Assembly (NCBI GenBank): GCA_963920635.1
Contig: OY987299.1
Span: 66,508,692 to 66,572,691 of the forward strand
DNA length: 64,000 nt
Source of the DNA: Pseudeuparius sepicola
Lineage: Eukaryota > Arthropoda > Insecta > Coleoptera > Anthribidae
Direction of reading: 5' to 3'
In this document: positions 34,335 to 45,034 of the stretch, piece by piece
Numbering within the stretch: position 1 is the stretch's first letter
Layout: each line of letters begins with the position of its first letter
Notes under the pieces: generated by a model
What the model was told of the DNA's origin: nothing
Seen by the model: only the letters and a program-made list of their open reading frames with translations
Databases searched by the model: none
Translations under genes and position numbers: made by a program

Positions 34335-35400
34335 TTTTTGTAGGGCATTTCACCAATGATGTTTGGTCTCTGGATCTATTAGTATTAGAATCTGGCACAA
34401 ATGATAGATAATAGTTAGTTTGAATAGAAGCGATTTGGATATGGGATACATTGGGACAGTGACCATTTATTGTGCATGAGGACACTGTCCAAATGTGCCC
34501 AATGTATCCTGATTTCCCAAATTTCAACAAATGAGTCAGTAGAAAATGTGAGGTAATGTTTGTATTGCAAACAATAGTATAAGAACAGTTTGCGAATTAT
34601 TGTAGTTTTGAGCAATTCATTTAAAGTTTACTTTAAGCATGACATAAAGAGGATATTCACTTAGCAATTTCCGGTAAATTTTTTACAGATTTAACACTAA
34701 AACAATGAAAATGACCCAAAAACTTTCAACGGTCGCTGACGTATTGAATTCCAACAACATGCGCTGAATAATCTCGCAAAATTTAAAATGTCCCATTGTG
34801 CCCCATGCCCCAATGTGCCCCCCTCGCCTATATAACAGCGTATCCCAACGAAAACTTTACCCCCAAAAATTCGAAAACCAAACAATATTTGAAAATTCGC
34901 CGAGACCCGTCGATTTTTGTTTTTGGGGGGAGCTTTTTTTGACAGTCAAGCCAACCCGATATGTTCATCCCCCTAATCCCTAGTAACCCCAACTTTAAAA
35001 TTTCAAATGGAACTACCCCCCTTGTGGCGCATCATTTTAAAGCCCTTTTTATTGCGAATACAGTGATGTATCGTTTTTAGAATTCTGTTGAGATTTGACA
35101 TAATTATTGGCTAAAAACGCAAAGTTGATAATCCACTGTACGCGTAGTAATTTCTACACAAATGCCCGCCACTATTAAGTTTTTTATCTACTACACATGA
35201 CAAAATTACCTAGTTTTTATTGACGTGTCGATCAGTTTACAAAAAAGTCACAAATGAAAAAGCTGAAGCAAAACAAAAAAGTTCATACGAATTCAAACCT
35301 TATATCTTTTTAAAATATGTAACAAAAAGTCACTGTCACAAAAAGGTCCCCGTTTTTTGCTTGTAACTACGAAATCGTTAGTTTTAGCCTGCTATTGAAA
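34335..35400. other. Unassigned sequence with one hairpin
   Basis: GATACATTGGGACAGTG near 34443 pairs with CACTGTCC...CCAATGTATC near 34485-34510. The rest shows no recognisable gene. Confidence 0.4.
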
Positions 35401-35402
35401 GT

Positions 35403-35530
35403 GTAAACGTGTTTTTGACATGGTTTATTCTATCATGGAAAGGTTAGAAATTGTTGCAATTCGTGCTGTAGTCATGATTTCGATAACAAATTGCAACAAT
35501 TTCTACCCTTTCCGCGATAGAATAAACAAA
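35403..35530. repeat. Small palindrome
   Basis: GGTTTATTCTATC followed by GAAATTGTTGCAATT is matched by the complement AATTGCAACAATTTC and GATAGAATAAAC, with a short loop near 35470. Confidence 0.6.
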
Positions 35531-35539
35531 CCATTTCGA

Positions 35540-36609
35540 AAATACGGTGCCAATATAATATGACGGGTAGAAAATGTAATTTCGAACAAAAAGATTCTTA
35601 TAAACATGGGCCCTAAAATGCATAATAAGAAAGTTACAAGGTGATAAAGGTATAGTTTATAAAACATATTTTTCACAAACACTTCTACAGAAGTTATGCA
35701 ATTTAAATGAAACTTGGTGCAGTCCATTAGTCGCTGAAGTGCAATGATATCATATAAAAACAATTTATTCTCATCGCCCAGAGGGTTTTATACTCATAAC
35801 CTTTTTGAGGTTATCTTTTTGGTCTTGCAGGTTCATCATTTTATTGCACCTTTTTTGCAATAAAAGTGTACTCTTGTTCCATTACGATAGAATCAACCGT
35901 TTGCGTTGAAATTGGCAAAATGTGCGCCAAAACACTTGTTGACTCCAAATTTCGAAAAATAAAATTATCGCCTACATCATTTAAATGTTACAGATGAATT
36001 ATACGTTCAAAACTAAGAAAAAAATGCCTAATAGGCATTGAGTGAAACATCACTGCTTTTCTTGAAATAGGGTGTCAAAATTTTGCGTTCCATTTTGAAA
36101 GCGAACAATTTGTGGTACATTGTTCATAGGGAATTTTTTGTCACTTTAAATGGTACAATTATTCTGTAAAATTTGATAGCGGTACTCGAACTTTTGAGTC
36201 ACTTGTTACAGGTGTTTTGGGGCACATTTTACCAATTTCAACGCAAACGGTTGATTTTATCCTAATGGAACAACAAAAAGATGCACTAAAATGATGCACC
36301 TGCAAGACCAGAAAGATAACCTCAAAAAAGTTATGAGTATAAAACCCATTGAGCTACCCCGCCCCTCCGCCTCTGGGTAATGGGAATAAATTGTTTTTAC
36401 ACAAAATTGTCGCACTTCAGCTACTAAAGGACTGCACCAAGTTTCATTTAAATTGCATAATTTCTGTAGTTTTTGCGAAAAATATGTTTTTCAAACTATA
36501 CTTTTATTACCCTGTAACTTTTTTATTATATATTTTCGGACCCATGTTTATAGGAAACTTTTTGTTCAAAATGACATATTACTTTGGCACCATAATTTAG
36601 AAACACCCT
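35540..36609. repeat. Palindromic element with an ITm-like right end
   Basis: Arms of roughly 300 bases (ACATGGGCCCTAAAAT near 35605; its counterpart ACCCATGTTTATAGG near 36540) surround a second inverted block (AATCAACCGTTTGCGTTGAA near 35890 and its complement near 36238). The right end reads ACACCCTG followed by TA; the matching left tip was not found. Confidence 0.6.
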
Positions 36610-36919
36610 GTATATGGCCCCACAATACACAACCCTTACCTGGATTAGTCGATTCACTGGTTTCTATTGAAATCTCCTCAACAACTTCCTTGGGAATTTG
36701 CGCTTTAAGCCACCAATGTGCGTATAGTCCAGATTTATACATCATAGTTTCCTTATTTGTATAAGTAGTTCCATTTGAATTTCCTAAAATAAAATTATAT
36801 ACCTATTAGCATTTTCGTTGTTTTCCTGCATCATATCTGCTTTAAATTTAAATGAACATGGCGGGTGAGTCTAGTTTGTCGCCACTATGTTGTACAAAGT
36901 TACTGCAGGTTAAGTGAGT

Positions 36920-37720
36920 TTTGCATGAATATAAATGGTATTTTAAAATTAATGAGCCATAGAGCAACTGTACATATTTTGGGCCAAAATATTTCGATTG
37001 AGCTTAACAACTACGGGTAAAATTTCAATAGCTACTGAGATACACGGCGTTAACAGGTCTTTTTAAATTGAATTTAATTGAATTCAATCGAAGATGTCAA
37101 TTTCTACGTATCACAGAGGGCGCCGCCCTGTTTTTTGGATCATGTTTTTACTCGTAACTTTTTGAGATTATCTTTTTGGTCTTGCAGGTCCATAATTTTA
37201 GTGCATCTTTTCATTCTCCAACAAAGTATACTCTTGTTTCATAACGATAAAATCAACCGTTTGCGTTGAAGTTGGCTAGACACATGTTAACTCCAACATT
37301 GGAAACATAAAATGTTCATCTACCGCTTTCAAATGTTACACATAACTGTACATTCAAAATGAAGAAAAAAAACATTGGTCAAAACACTATTGGTTTTCTT
37401 GAAATGAAACAAGAGTACATTTTTGCTGCAGAGTGAAAAGTTACGAGTAAAAGCACGATCCAAAAACAGCGCAGGTGGCGCCCTTTGTGAGATACGTAGA
37501 AATTGACATCTTCAGCGTATTCACCATCTCCAAAAACATAACAATGCCCAATATAAGTTCACCAGTTTGATTATTTTGGGAAATATACCCATAATTCAAT
37601 TTCAAAAATGAACTTTAACGCCCTGTATCTCAGTAACCATTGAGGTTTGACCGGTAGTTCTTAAGCCCAATAGTAATATTTTGGACCACAAACACATTAT
37701 GCACCCTTGTAAAAATCAAA
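36920..37720. repeat. Palindromic element
   Basis: CAATTTCTACGTATCACAGAGGGCGCC near 37098 (given here in short form) is matched by its complement near 37478-37505, and outer arms around TACTGAGATACA near 37035 pair with TGTATCTCAGTA near 37625. The motif AATCAACCGTTTGCGTTGAA near 37250 is shared with the 35540-36609 element, so the two are related. Confidence 0.6.
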
Positions 37721-37729
37721 ATCAGACAG

Positions 37730-38069
37730 AATTTGTTAATTTTGCATCAATATTGATTCGTAAAGTGATCTTCAACTAAATATTTTCATGTATTTTATCC
37801 CGCTGTGGACTACAACATAGGTTCCGCATATTTTCATCTGCACTCGTTGTATTTAAGATCGACATTTTCTAATAAAGCTATTCCCAAAAATGTCTCTATG
37901 AAGTAAATTATAATATAAGCATATTGATCAAATATTTATATAAATGGAGCGAGTTCGTCTCTGCGTTCAGCATGTATCCTGACCAATGACGTCAAAAGCT
38001 ATAGACGTGGTGCCCCATTGTTAAAATGCCCTTTATTTTGACTCCAAGATTAAATATATCCATACTACT
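37730..38069. other. Unassigned sequence with a CRE-like palindrome
   Basis: TCCTGACCAATGACGTCA at about 37977 is partly repeated at about 38418, and TGACGTCA also occurs near 38409. No gene recognised. Confidence 0.35.
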
Positions 38070-38099
38070 CTAACAACATGCTACAAACAAAGACAGAAA

Positions 38100-38965
38100 G
38101 TCAACCATCAACCAACTATACACCCGGTGATTCCTGGTTATAGTTCCTCCAGAATCACACTTAGATATCGCATGTTTTTTTCTTGTTTGGGGGCGCCGGA
38201 AGCATCGGAACCTCACCTGAAGACTTGGGGGATGGTCTAACGACGCCAGCCTCCGAGCCCAGAGTCGAAATAAGTTCGCTACGGCTCGACAAAAAGGGGC
38301 AATTTCTGACAATCTTGCGACATTTTCGGAATAATTTAATGGGGCGCTTAGATTGTGATTAGTTCTGGGCGTCAAGCGTTTATCAAAACAAACCGGTCTA
38401 TAGGTTCTGACGTCATTGATCCTGACCAATGAAAGCGCGGTCCGTCGTCGGATGATGCCATGTTCAATGTTATTGTCACACTACTAGCTCTTCATACTGC
38501 CGCCTCCACCACGTGTCACACTAGTCGTGTGTGCCGGAGGGTGGAACTGACCCTCACCGCTTGCCGGGACCACTGGGAGGGGTCGCGGCCGCTGACGAAG
38601 CGTAATCCAAAGGGAGAGAGGTATACACGAAAACAACTTGTATTATACCAAACTTACAAAGACGTTTGTAACAGCATCTTGACTGCATGGGAAACGAGCG
38701 AAGCTGTGGACCAGCGGGACCGTGACTGACCGACGCGTGAGGAACCTAGGAGCGAAGTTTCCCTGGCTCGCGAGCGCGGAGACCGATCTCCAACAACGGG
38801 GTGATCACCAACACTTCAGCAGGACCTCCGGAGGAACCTGCTGTCAAGCCCCCTCGCAGCCGAGCCAGAACACAAGTTTGCTGAAAAGCAGGACCCTGTG
38901 CCCGATTCAACCACTTGTGGGTGGTTGGCGATCTAGTGGCTGCTAAAAAGCGGGATCCACTGATG
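38100..38965. other. GC-rich island with open frames of uncertain meaning
   Basis: This stretch is far richer in C+G and CpG than its neighbours. A plus frame at 38460-38729 (89 codons) starts with a hydrophobic, signal-peptide-like segment (FNVIVTLLALHTAA), and a minus frame at 38070-38429 (119 codons) is Arg-rich. A CCAAT motif and TGACGTCA lie between them, as in some promoters. Neither peptide is recognised. It may be a promoter or first exon, a retroelement fragment or chance. Confidence 0.3.
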
Positions 38966-39189
38966 CCCAGCTTAGAAATTGAGCTGTACTTATACTCGCA
39001 GATTCTGCTGAATAGGCGGGGGGACTTTGATCTAATTCTTGTTTAACTTATTGATTACTCGTATTTACATTATTGAGTGTCCCTCGGGTTCATTAAATTG
39101 TTATTGTTATCTTTACTGTTGTTTTTGTTAGGTAGAAGTTGGTTTGAATAATTCGGTCACTGGTCCACAGATGTCTTTGGTGACACATG

Positions 39190-40373
39190 CACGGGCGTAG
39201 CCAGGATTTAGTTTTGGGGGGGGGTTTTAGTTTGAGAAGTAAATAAAACAACAAAAATATACTTATATGAAATTTAATATCTATATATCCATCCGAAAAA
39301 CTACGACATATATTTATAAAGTTCTTAACTTTAAATGAAATGGATAAATTAATTTCGTTCCTCTGCGCTAAATCTAAAACCATTAAAGAAGAAATCTTCC
39401 GCTTTTTCTTTTAAATATATCTACTACTTCATCTGCATGAATTTCTGTTCCATAGTGAATGTTCATTAGAGCCAAACCATTAAGTCTGTTTTCACTTGTA
39501 GTGTTTCGTAAATAGTTTTTCAGTCTCCTTAGGCTCGAGAAAGACCTCTCTGGGGTAGCAGTGGATACAGGAATGGTAGCCAAGATTTGTAGTAATGTGT
39601 AAATATTAGGATAAAGGTTTTTATCGCACATATCTAGGCATTCCAAACTAGATTTCGGGGTAGGCAGTCTTCTTATCAGCATGCAAGGTAGCTGAAGCTT
39701 TGATAGCTAAATCCAAATTTGTTTCTCTATTAGAAACCCCTTGACCTTGACTACACCATTTTTTCCAGTAGTCCATACCTTTAGGTTTACCACCCTTCCT
39801 TTTTTCCCCTCCATTTTTCGACAGTAATAATGATTCACGTCTCTATCCTTAACAAGGATAGATAATATTAGGTAATATTTTGCTTATTTCGGGGGGGGGT
39901 TTGAACCCCCGAAACCCCCCCCTTGGCTACGCCCGTGGTACACTAAAATTACTCACTTACACGGTACACTTAATTCTCTTCACTATTCGTTCACCACTTT
40001 TCACTTTTATTCGCTTCGAGTTCGCATGGAACAATACCTACTGCCGTAAGCGCGGTCACGCGCCACTTATATAGCAGCCCAGTAGCCGTCCAGAAACTTC
40101 CACGAACTTCCACAAAGTTCCGCTCATTTCGACCGAGGGGCGTGGCGAATAATCGAGAAACAACGCAAAGTTTTCCTACAATACAAAATAGTTCGGCTGC
40201 AACTGCGTCCGCCTCTCGTCAAAAGATGGCGCTAGGCGCTACTATTACTACATATATTCAAACGTAATAATAATCTAACTCTTCACTCCTCGTATTTTTA
40301 GGTAATATTTTGCTTATTTCGGGGGGGGGGGGGGTGTGAACCCCCGAAACCCCCCCCCTTGGCTACGCCCGTG
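39190..40373 (-). mobile_element. hAT element with 8-bp duplication GACACATG
   Basis: The ends read CACGGGCGTAGCC and GGCTACGCCCGTG, and GACACATG flanks both sides (39182-39189 and 40374-40381). The right-end block (GCTTATTTCGGGGG to CCCGTGG) is present twice, at about 39877-39936 and about 40308-40373, so the element contains an internal extra terminus. The only coding remnant is a transposase C-terminus at 39383-39682. The 39937-40300 segment may hold the promoter of the parental element. Confidence 0.85.
39383..39682 (-). pseudogene. hAT transposase C-terminal dimerisation fragment
   Basis: The frame encodes YPNIYTLLQILATIPVSTAT, then ERSFSSLRRLKNYLR and GLALMNIH, the hallmark of the hAT family C-terminal dimerisation domain, and ends at a stop. 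Upstream on the minus strand is an in-frame TAG and then a different frame with a Trp/Lys-rich segment, which suggests an internal deletion joined N-terminal sequence to this C-terminus. The DDE catalytic core is missing, so the element is non-autonomous. Confidence 0.75.
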
Positions 40374-40562
40374 GACACATGCTCCTCCTTCTCGAAAGCC
40401 TTGGTCCCCAACGTCAAGATACTGTTTTGTACAAAAATTACAAAATTAAATGTACCAAAGAAAAATCAATTTGAAATATCTGAAGTTAATACTGAACAAT
40501 TTGTGACTGTAAATAGTCAATGAGAGAAAAAACTAAAATTATAACATCAACCGTACACTATC

Positions 40563-40695
40563 ATGATTTCTGAAGTTCGTCAGCCCACTGGTACAGTTCT
40601 TAATCACTTTTCCATTTCATCCATGCTCCTGGTCATTTTTCTGGTTCACTTGGTACATCTAGTTTTGGTATTGTTTTGGGCTGAGGTTCCTCGTG
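40563..40695 (-). pseudogene. Short decayed coding fragment, unidentified
   Basis: One minus-strand frame reads like protein: EEPQPKTIPKLDVPSEPEK, stop, PGAWMKWKSD, stop, ELYQWADELQKS, stop. The first two stops look like single-base changes of Trp (TGG) and Gln (CAA) codons. I do not recognise the protein. It may be a processed-gene or transposon fragment. Confidence 0.3.
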
Positions 40696-40863
40696 TAATT
40701 GGTTGTTTACACGCGTGAAACAAAATAAAAAATAAAATTGTGTTTAGATCGGACTACATTAATTTCGGCATATAAAAAGAAAGAGTTTAAAACAAAAATG
40801 TCATTGTTTTGTGACAGTGTAAGTTTAGTAAAATGAAAAGTGTCGGTGTACACGTGATTATAT

Positions 40864-41300
40864 ATACAGGGTGTATCTTTGATAGGTACAGAAATTTTAA
40901 CCACGTAATCGGGGACGTTCATAAATCCGAAAAATGAAAAAAAAATTTTTTTACTCGAAGTTTAGAAAATGGGGCAAATCAATCTTTATCCGTACTCAAT
41001 GCACGCCGCTGGATCGTCACTAGAAGCGCTTAGAGGGGAGGTCTAACCTCTTCCTAGGAGATGGAGGGGAATAACATTAGATTAGGAGGGGCAATACCGC
41101 GACGTTGCCGCATGTCAGAGTGGAATAAATCTGCTTGCAGAATTAGATACCTAGCTACCTTTGAAAATTCCTGTTGGTAGGTTTCCACGTTTTTTATTGC
41201 TTCTTCACGCGTTATTTATTGCTTCTTCACGCGCGCATACAATAATTTAACAAACACGTCACTTTTTATCACTTTACCGATATTTTAAGTACCTAGGCAG
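40864..41300. other. Lone ITm-like end and unassigned sequence
   Basis: CAGGGTGTATCTTTGATAGG near 40866 is followed by TACAGAAATTTTAA. A diverged copy in the same orientation is at 45062. No inverted partner was found for either. Confidence 0.4.
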
Positions 41301-41627
41301 CAGAAATGTATCCGAGCGCCGCCCGGAGAAGTCATTGTTAGAAAACTCGTTGCTGCTTTCACGCTCATAATTGTTTGACAAGTCTTTTGTGGAGTACCTA
41401 TCCTATCTACTTTACAACTGATTTTCAGGCCGCAATTTTTTATCATAATAATTAGCCATCTCTTGGGACACCTTGGGACAATAAATTTCTGATCAACAAT
41501 CAACTGAATAAAGTATCGTTTTAAAATACAAATTATCTGTAAAAATATGCAAATTTCCACAATGGGGTAGAGCAGCGGCGCGTTACTTTTTTTAGCGGGT
41601 GTTCGCCTGTAGCCCTATCATCCCGCG

Positions 41628-41935
41628 TAAAGAAAAATTGGTAATTATTTAGTGCAGGCACCCGCTGATTTTCTTGAAATTTTGGCTACCCCCTATTCCT
41701 GAGTTCCCTGAACACGAATCTGACCTTAGCTTTTGGTGCTCGGGAGTAGTTTCCGAGAAAATGAGTTTTCACATTTTCACAAAGTTGAAAATTCAAATTC
41801 ATTTTCTCGGAAACTACGCCCTAGCACCAAAAACCAAGGCAAGCGATTCGTGTTCAAGGACTTCGAAAACTGAGGGTAGCCAAAATTTCAAGAAAATCGG
41901 GGGGGGGGGCGCACTATGCTAAATAATTACCGAAA
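41628..41935. repeat. Palindromic element of about 300 bp
   Basis: GGTAATTATTTAGTGC at the left is matched by GCTAAATAATTACC at the right. The inner arms TTTTCTTGAAATTTTGGCTA and TAGCCAAAATTTCAAGAAAA, and AGTAGTTTCCGAGAAAATGA and its complement, confirm the fold-back. Confidence 0.7.
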
Positions 41936-42136
41936 ATAATATCAAACTCACCTAGCACAGAAGCACTCATCGTAGGTAACTTAGTAATAATCACATTTAC
42001 CACTTAACTACAACTTGTTTCACTTTTCACAATATTAAGTTCACTACACAGCTCACCACTTCTCACTCACGACGCGACGTAGGTACCTACCTAACTTTTC
42101 CCCGAGCTTTTTCCATAGAATTTAATCAATGTCTTT

Positions 42137-43214
42137 TCACAGAAGTTGTTCGAAATGTCGTCCTCCATTCCTAATACAAGCCTCAACTCTTCGCTGCATA
42201 GATTCTTTTATTTTGTCTAATGTATCGTGGCTATTTTTTTATATCATTTGCAGCGGCTTCTACACGAGCTCGTAGCTCTTCTAATGTATTTGCAGGAGTG
42301 GAGTAAACGATTTGTTTCATGTGACCCCACAAGAAAAAATCACATGGATTTAAGTCCGGTGACCTCGGTGGCCAGGCAACAGGCCCTCCTTGACCGATCC
42401 ATTGATCGTGAAAATTATTATCTAGCCATTCTCGTACTATTCTTGCCCGGTGGGGCGGGGCACCATCGTGCTGTATCCACAAATTTCTGATCAAATCTAA
42501 TGGCAAATCGTCCAAAAAATTTTCCAAATTATTCCTCAGAAAGTCCAAGTACATAGCTCCGTTTAGCCGCCCTTCAAAAATATGTGGTCCAACAAGATTG
42601 TCATTAACAATTCCTGCCCACACATTTAAAGAAAATCTTTCTTGAAAATGGCTTTCCCGTACTTCATGCGGATTTTCATCTGCCCAGACATGAGTATTGT
42701 GCACATTAAAAATTCCCTCTCGGGTAAAGGCGGCCTCATCTGTCCATAAGACATGTTTCCCAAAATTATCATTTTCAGTGCTCTTTTGCCTGTACCATTC
42801 ACAAAACGCTACTCTTCTTGGCAAATCTTCCTCCTTGAGAGCTTGCACTTTTTGTACGTGATAAGGATGTAAACCTTGAACTTTCAATGTGCGAAAAACA
42901 GTCATGTGCGAAATGTTGAATCTAGCGGCCAATCTTCTTGTACTCGTTCCAGGAGTTTCTTCAATTGCTTCTAAAATTTGAGGTTCTAACTCTCTTACTC
43001 GGGCGGTTTGCTCACGGCCAATATCTTGCCTTTGGTGTCCAAAGTTTCCAAAATCTCTTAACCTTTGGACAATTCTAACAAAAGTTCGCGCATTCGGAGT
43101 ATTCCTTTGTGGAAATTCTTCACGATACATTCTTTGTGCGGCCATTGCTACCTCTCCTGACAAAAAATATGCTCTCATCATATCTACCATTTCTGCATTG
43201 GAATAAAATGCCAT
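42137..43214 (-). pseudogene. Nearly intact DD41D IS630-Tc1-mariner transposase
   Basis: From ATG at 43214 the open frame runs 327 residues to a TAG at 42233-42231. It has an N-terminal DUF4817-like helical domain (about 1-50), a helix-turn-helix (STRRLAARFNISHMTVFRTL, about 91-110) and a DDE_3 core with D159 (WTDE), D250 (QHDGAPPH) and D292 (NPCDFF). There are 41 residues between the last two, so it is a DD41D type, as in the rosa and related groups. The stop follows a run of seven A (minus strand; 42240-42234). In the next frame a further 36-37 plausible codons (ending HFEQLL) run to a TGA at 42139-42137. A one-base length change in this homopolymer therefore truncates the end of the protein; a sequencing error is possible. 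Catalytic residues are all present. No terminal inverted repeats could be assigned. Confidence 0.85.
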
Positions 43215-44265
43215 CTTTTATCACTATTATCACCTACCACAACACTAAAAACTTAAAACACTTTTTGCGTCGCTTTTTGCACACCACGAGAACGACGCCG
43301 GGCCGAATCGCACAATAATTACGAATAAATTCACGGATTCACTCGATTTTGCTCCAATTCCACGCCGCGTGGCCGATCTACTAAATTTCAGCACAGCGGG
43401 GCGAGGGGCGCGGGTGCGGGGCGCCGGCTACCCACTTGAAACATCGACACCACAGGTGATTCCCACCATTCATAACTTGTGCGCGATATTAGCCAATCGC
43501 GGCTCGCGGCCCCTACTTCTCTCGGGGCGGCGCTACTATGTTGCCAAGTGACCCAAGTGTGGTGAAAATTTACCAGATTTAGTAATTTAATTCCGTATAA
43601 ATTTAATTGTGTAGTGGATTTTTACATGGATTTACCCGTTTTTGTGTGTAATAATTATACGAGATGGTAGATGAACCTATAACGAATGAAACCCCGTATA
43701 AATCCGCGAAAATCAAATATCGGATTTAAGGGACTTTGAGTCAGTTTGGGCACAAGTCGGCATAAACGGCAACGCCGAATAGTGGCCCTGGATTGTATGG
43801 GGGAAAGCTTGTGCGCACGCAAGCCGTCTCCGTCGCCCTACGGAGACGCCGTAGCCGACGCGCTAGTCGAAGATCGTCCGTCCGATTATGGGATTGAAAA
43901 CAGCTGATTGATGACGATCCGCGTCCGCCTGTAATTTTTGGGAGCGCCAGCTACAACAAGCAATTTATTATTATACAGAATGCCTTACGTGTGGCTATTC
44001 TGTGGTATAATAATTCTGTTTCCAAAACCGGGACGCGTATGCAAACGTCGCGTCGTGCTAACCGATAGTGTTCTGTTGCTTTGCTTTGTTTTACGAACTG
44101 TCGTCGGAAGTGAACCTGCTTCTGTACATTTTTCCAGACCCGTTCGTCATTTTTTGAACCAGCAGTGATGTCCAAACCTGTTGCAATTGCCGCTACGAAT
44201 TTGCAGTGAAATAACAAGTGATTTTTTAATATTTCTGTTAAGAAATGCAGACCATCGTATAAAAA
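43215..44265. other. Unassigned sequence with GC-rich patches
   Basis: C+G-rich patches lie at about 43370-43450, 43500-43540 and 43780-43920. Open frames over them show no recognisable features. The first patch, just upstream of the transposase, could contain its promoter. Confidence 0.35.
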
Positions 44266-44269
44266 GAGT

Positions 44270-44765
44270 GCCACTAGTTGGGTAGGTACTTAGTGCTTTA
44301 TGTGATTTTGTGAAGATTTTTGGATAGTATCTAAACACAAGAAAATTGTAAAAATAATCGATGCATCTCAAAGGTAGGCTTTTTCATGCTATTCGTAGAG
44401 CTATTCGCTAAAAGAACCATTAAGGAGTTGTCCAAAAATTATTTATTTATTTATTTATTTAATCTCCTCATACACCCAATGATACATGGTTGCGTCAATA
44501 TTCTTCAAATACTGCGAAAAAGCATCGGAAAAAGCGATTCGACTGGCAACTAGTTACCTAGTGCTTCTTGTGATTTTCGAGAGGATTTTTGGATAACATA
44601 AGAAAGAAGTACGACACCCGCAAGGAAAATCATGCAGGCATCCGAAAGGTAGTTTTTGCATTCTATTCGCTAAAAGAACCATTAAAGATTTGTTCAAAAA
44701 TTAGTTGAAAGGCTATTCCTGAAATACTGTGAAAGAGCTATACGTCTGACAACGCTGCACGGCGG
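44270..44765. repeat. Diverged direct duplication
   Basis: TTCGCTAAAAGAACCATTAA occurs at about 44402 and 44666, and GATTTTTGGATA with TAGTGCTT precedes it in both copies. The two units are about 265-290 bp apart. The first contains an (ATTT)n run. Confidence 0.55.
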
Positions 44766-44788
44766 AATTGGGGGGGATCCGCGGGAAG

Positions 44789-44789
<1 letters not shown>

Positions 44790-44841
<52 letters not shown>

Positions 44842-44886
44842 AAAGGTGATAATGGGCAAACACTCAAACACTCGCTAATCTTACAT

Positions 44887-44939
<53 letters not shown>

Positions 44940-44971
44940 CGCTATTAAAACCCCCTTTTCCGAAGCCACAG

Positions 44972-45030
<59 letters not shown>
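44790..45030. repeat. Three long (TA)n microsatellite tracts
   Basis: Tracts of about 40-60 bp of alternating TA lie at 44790-44835, 44889-44934 and 44972-45030, with a short one at about 45190-45202. They are separated by short unique spacers. Confidence 0.9.
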
Positions 45031-45032
<2 letters not shown>

Positions 45033-45034
45033 AT

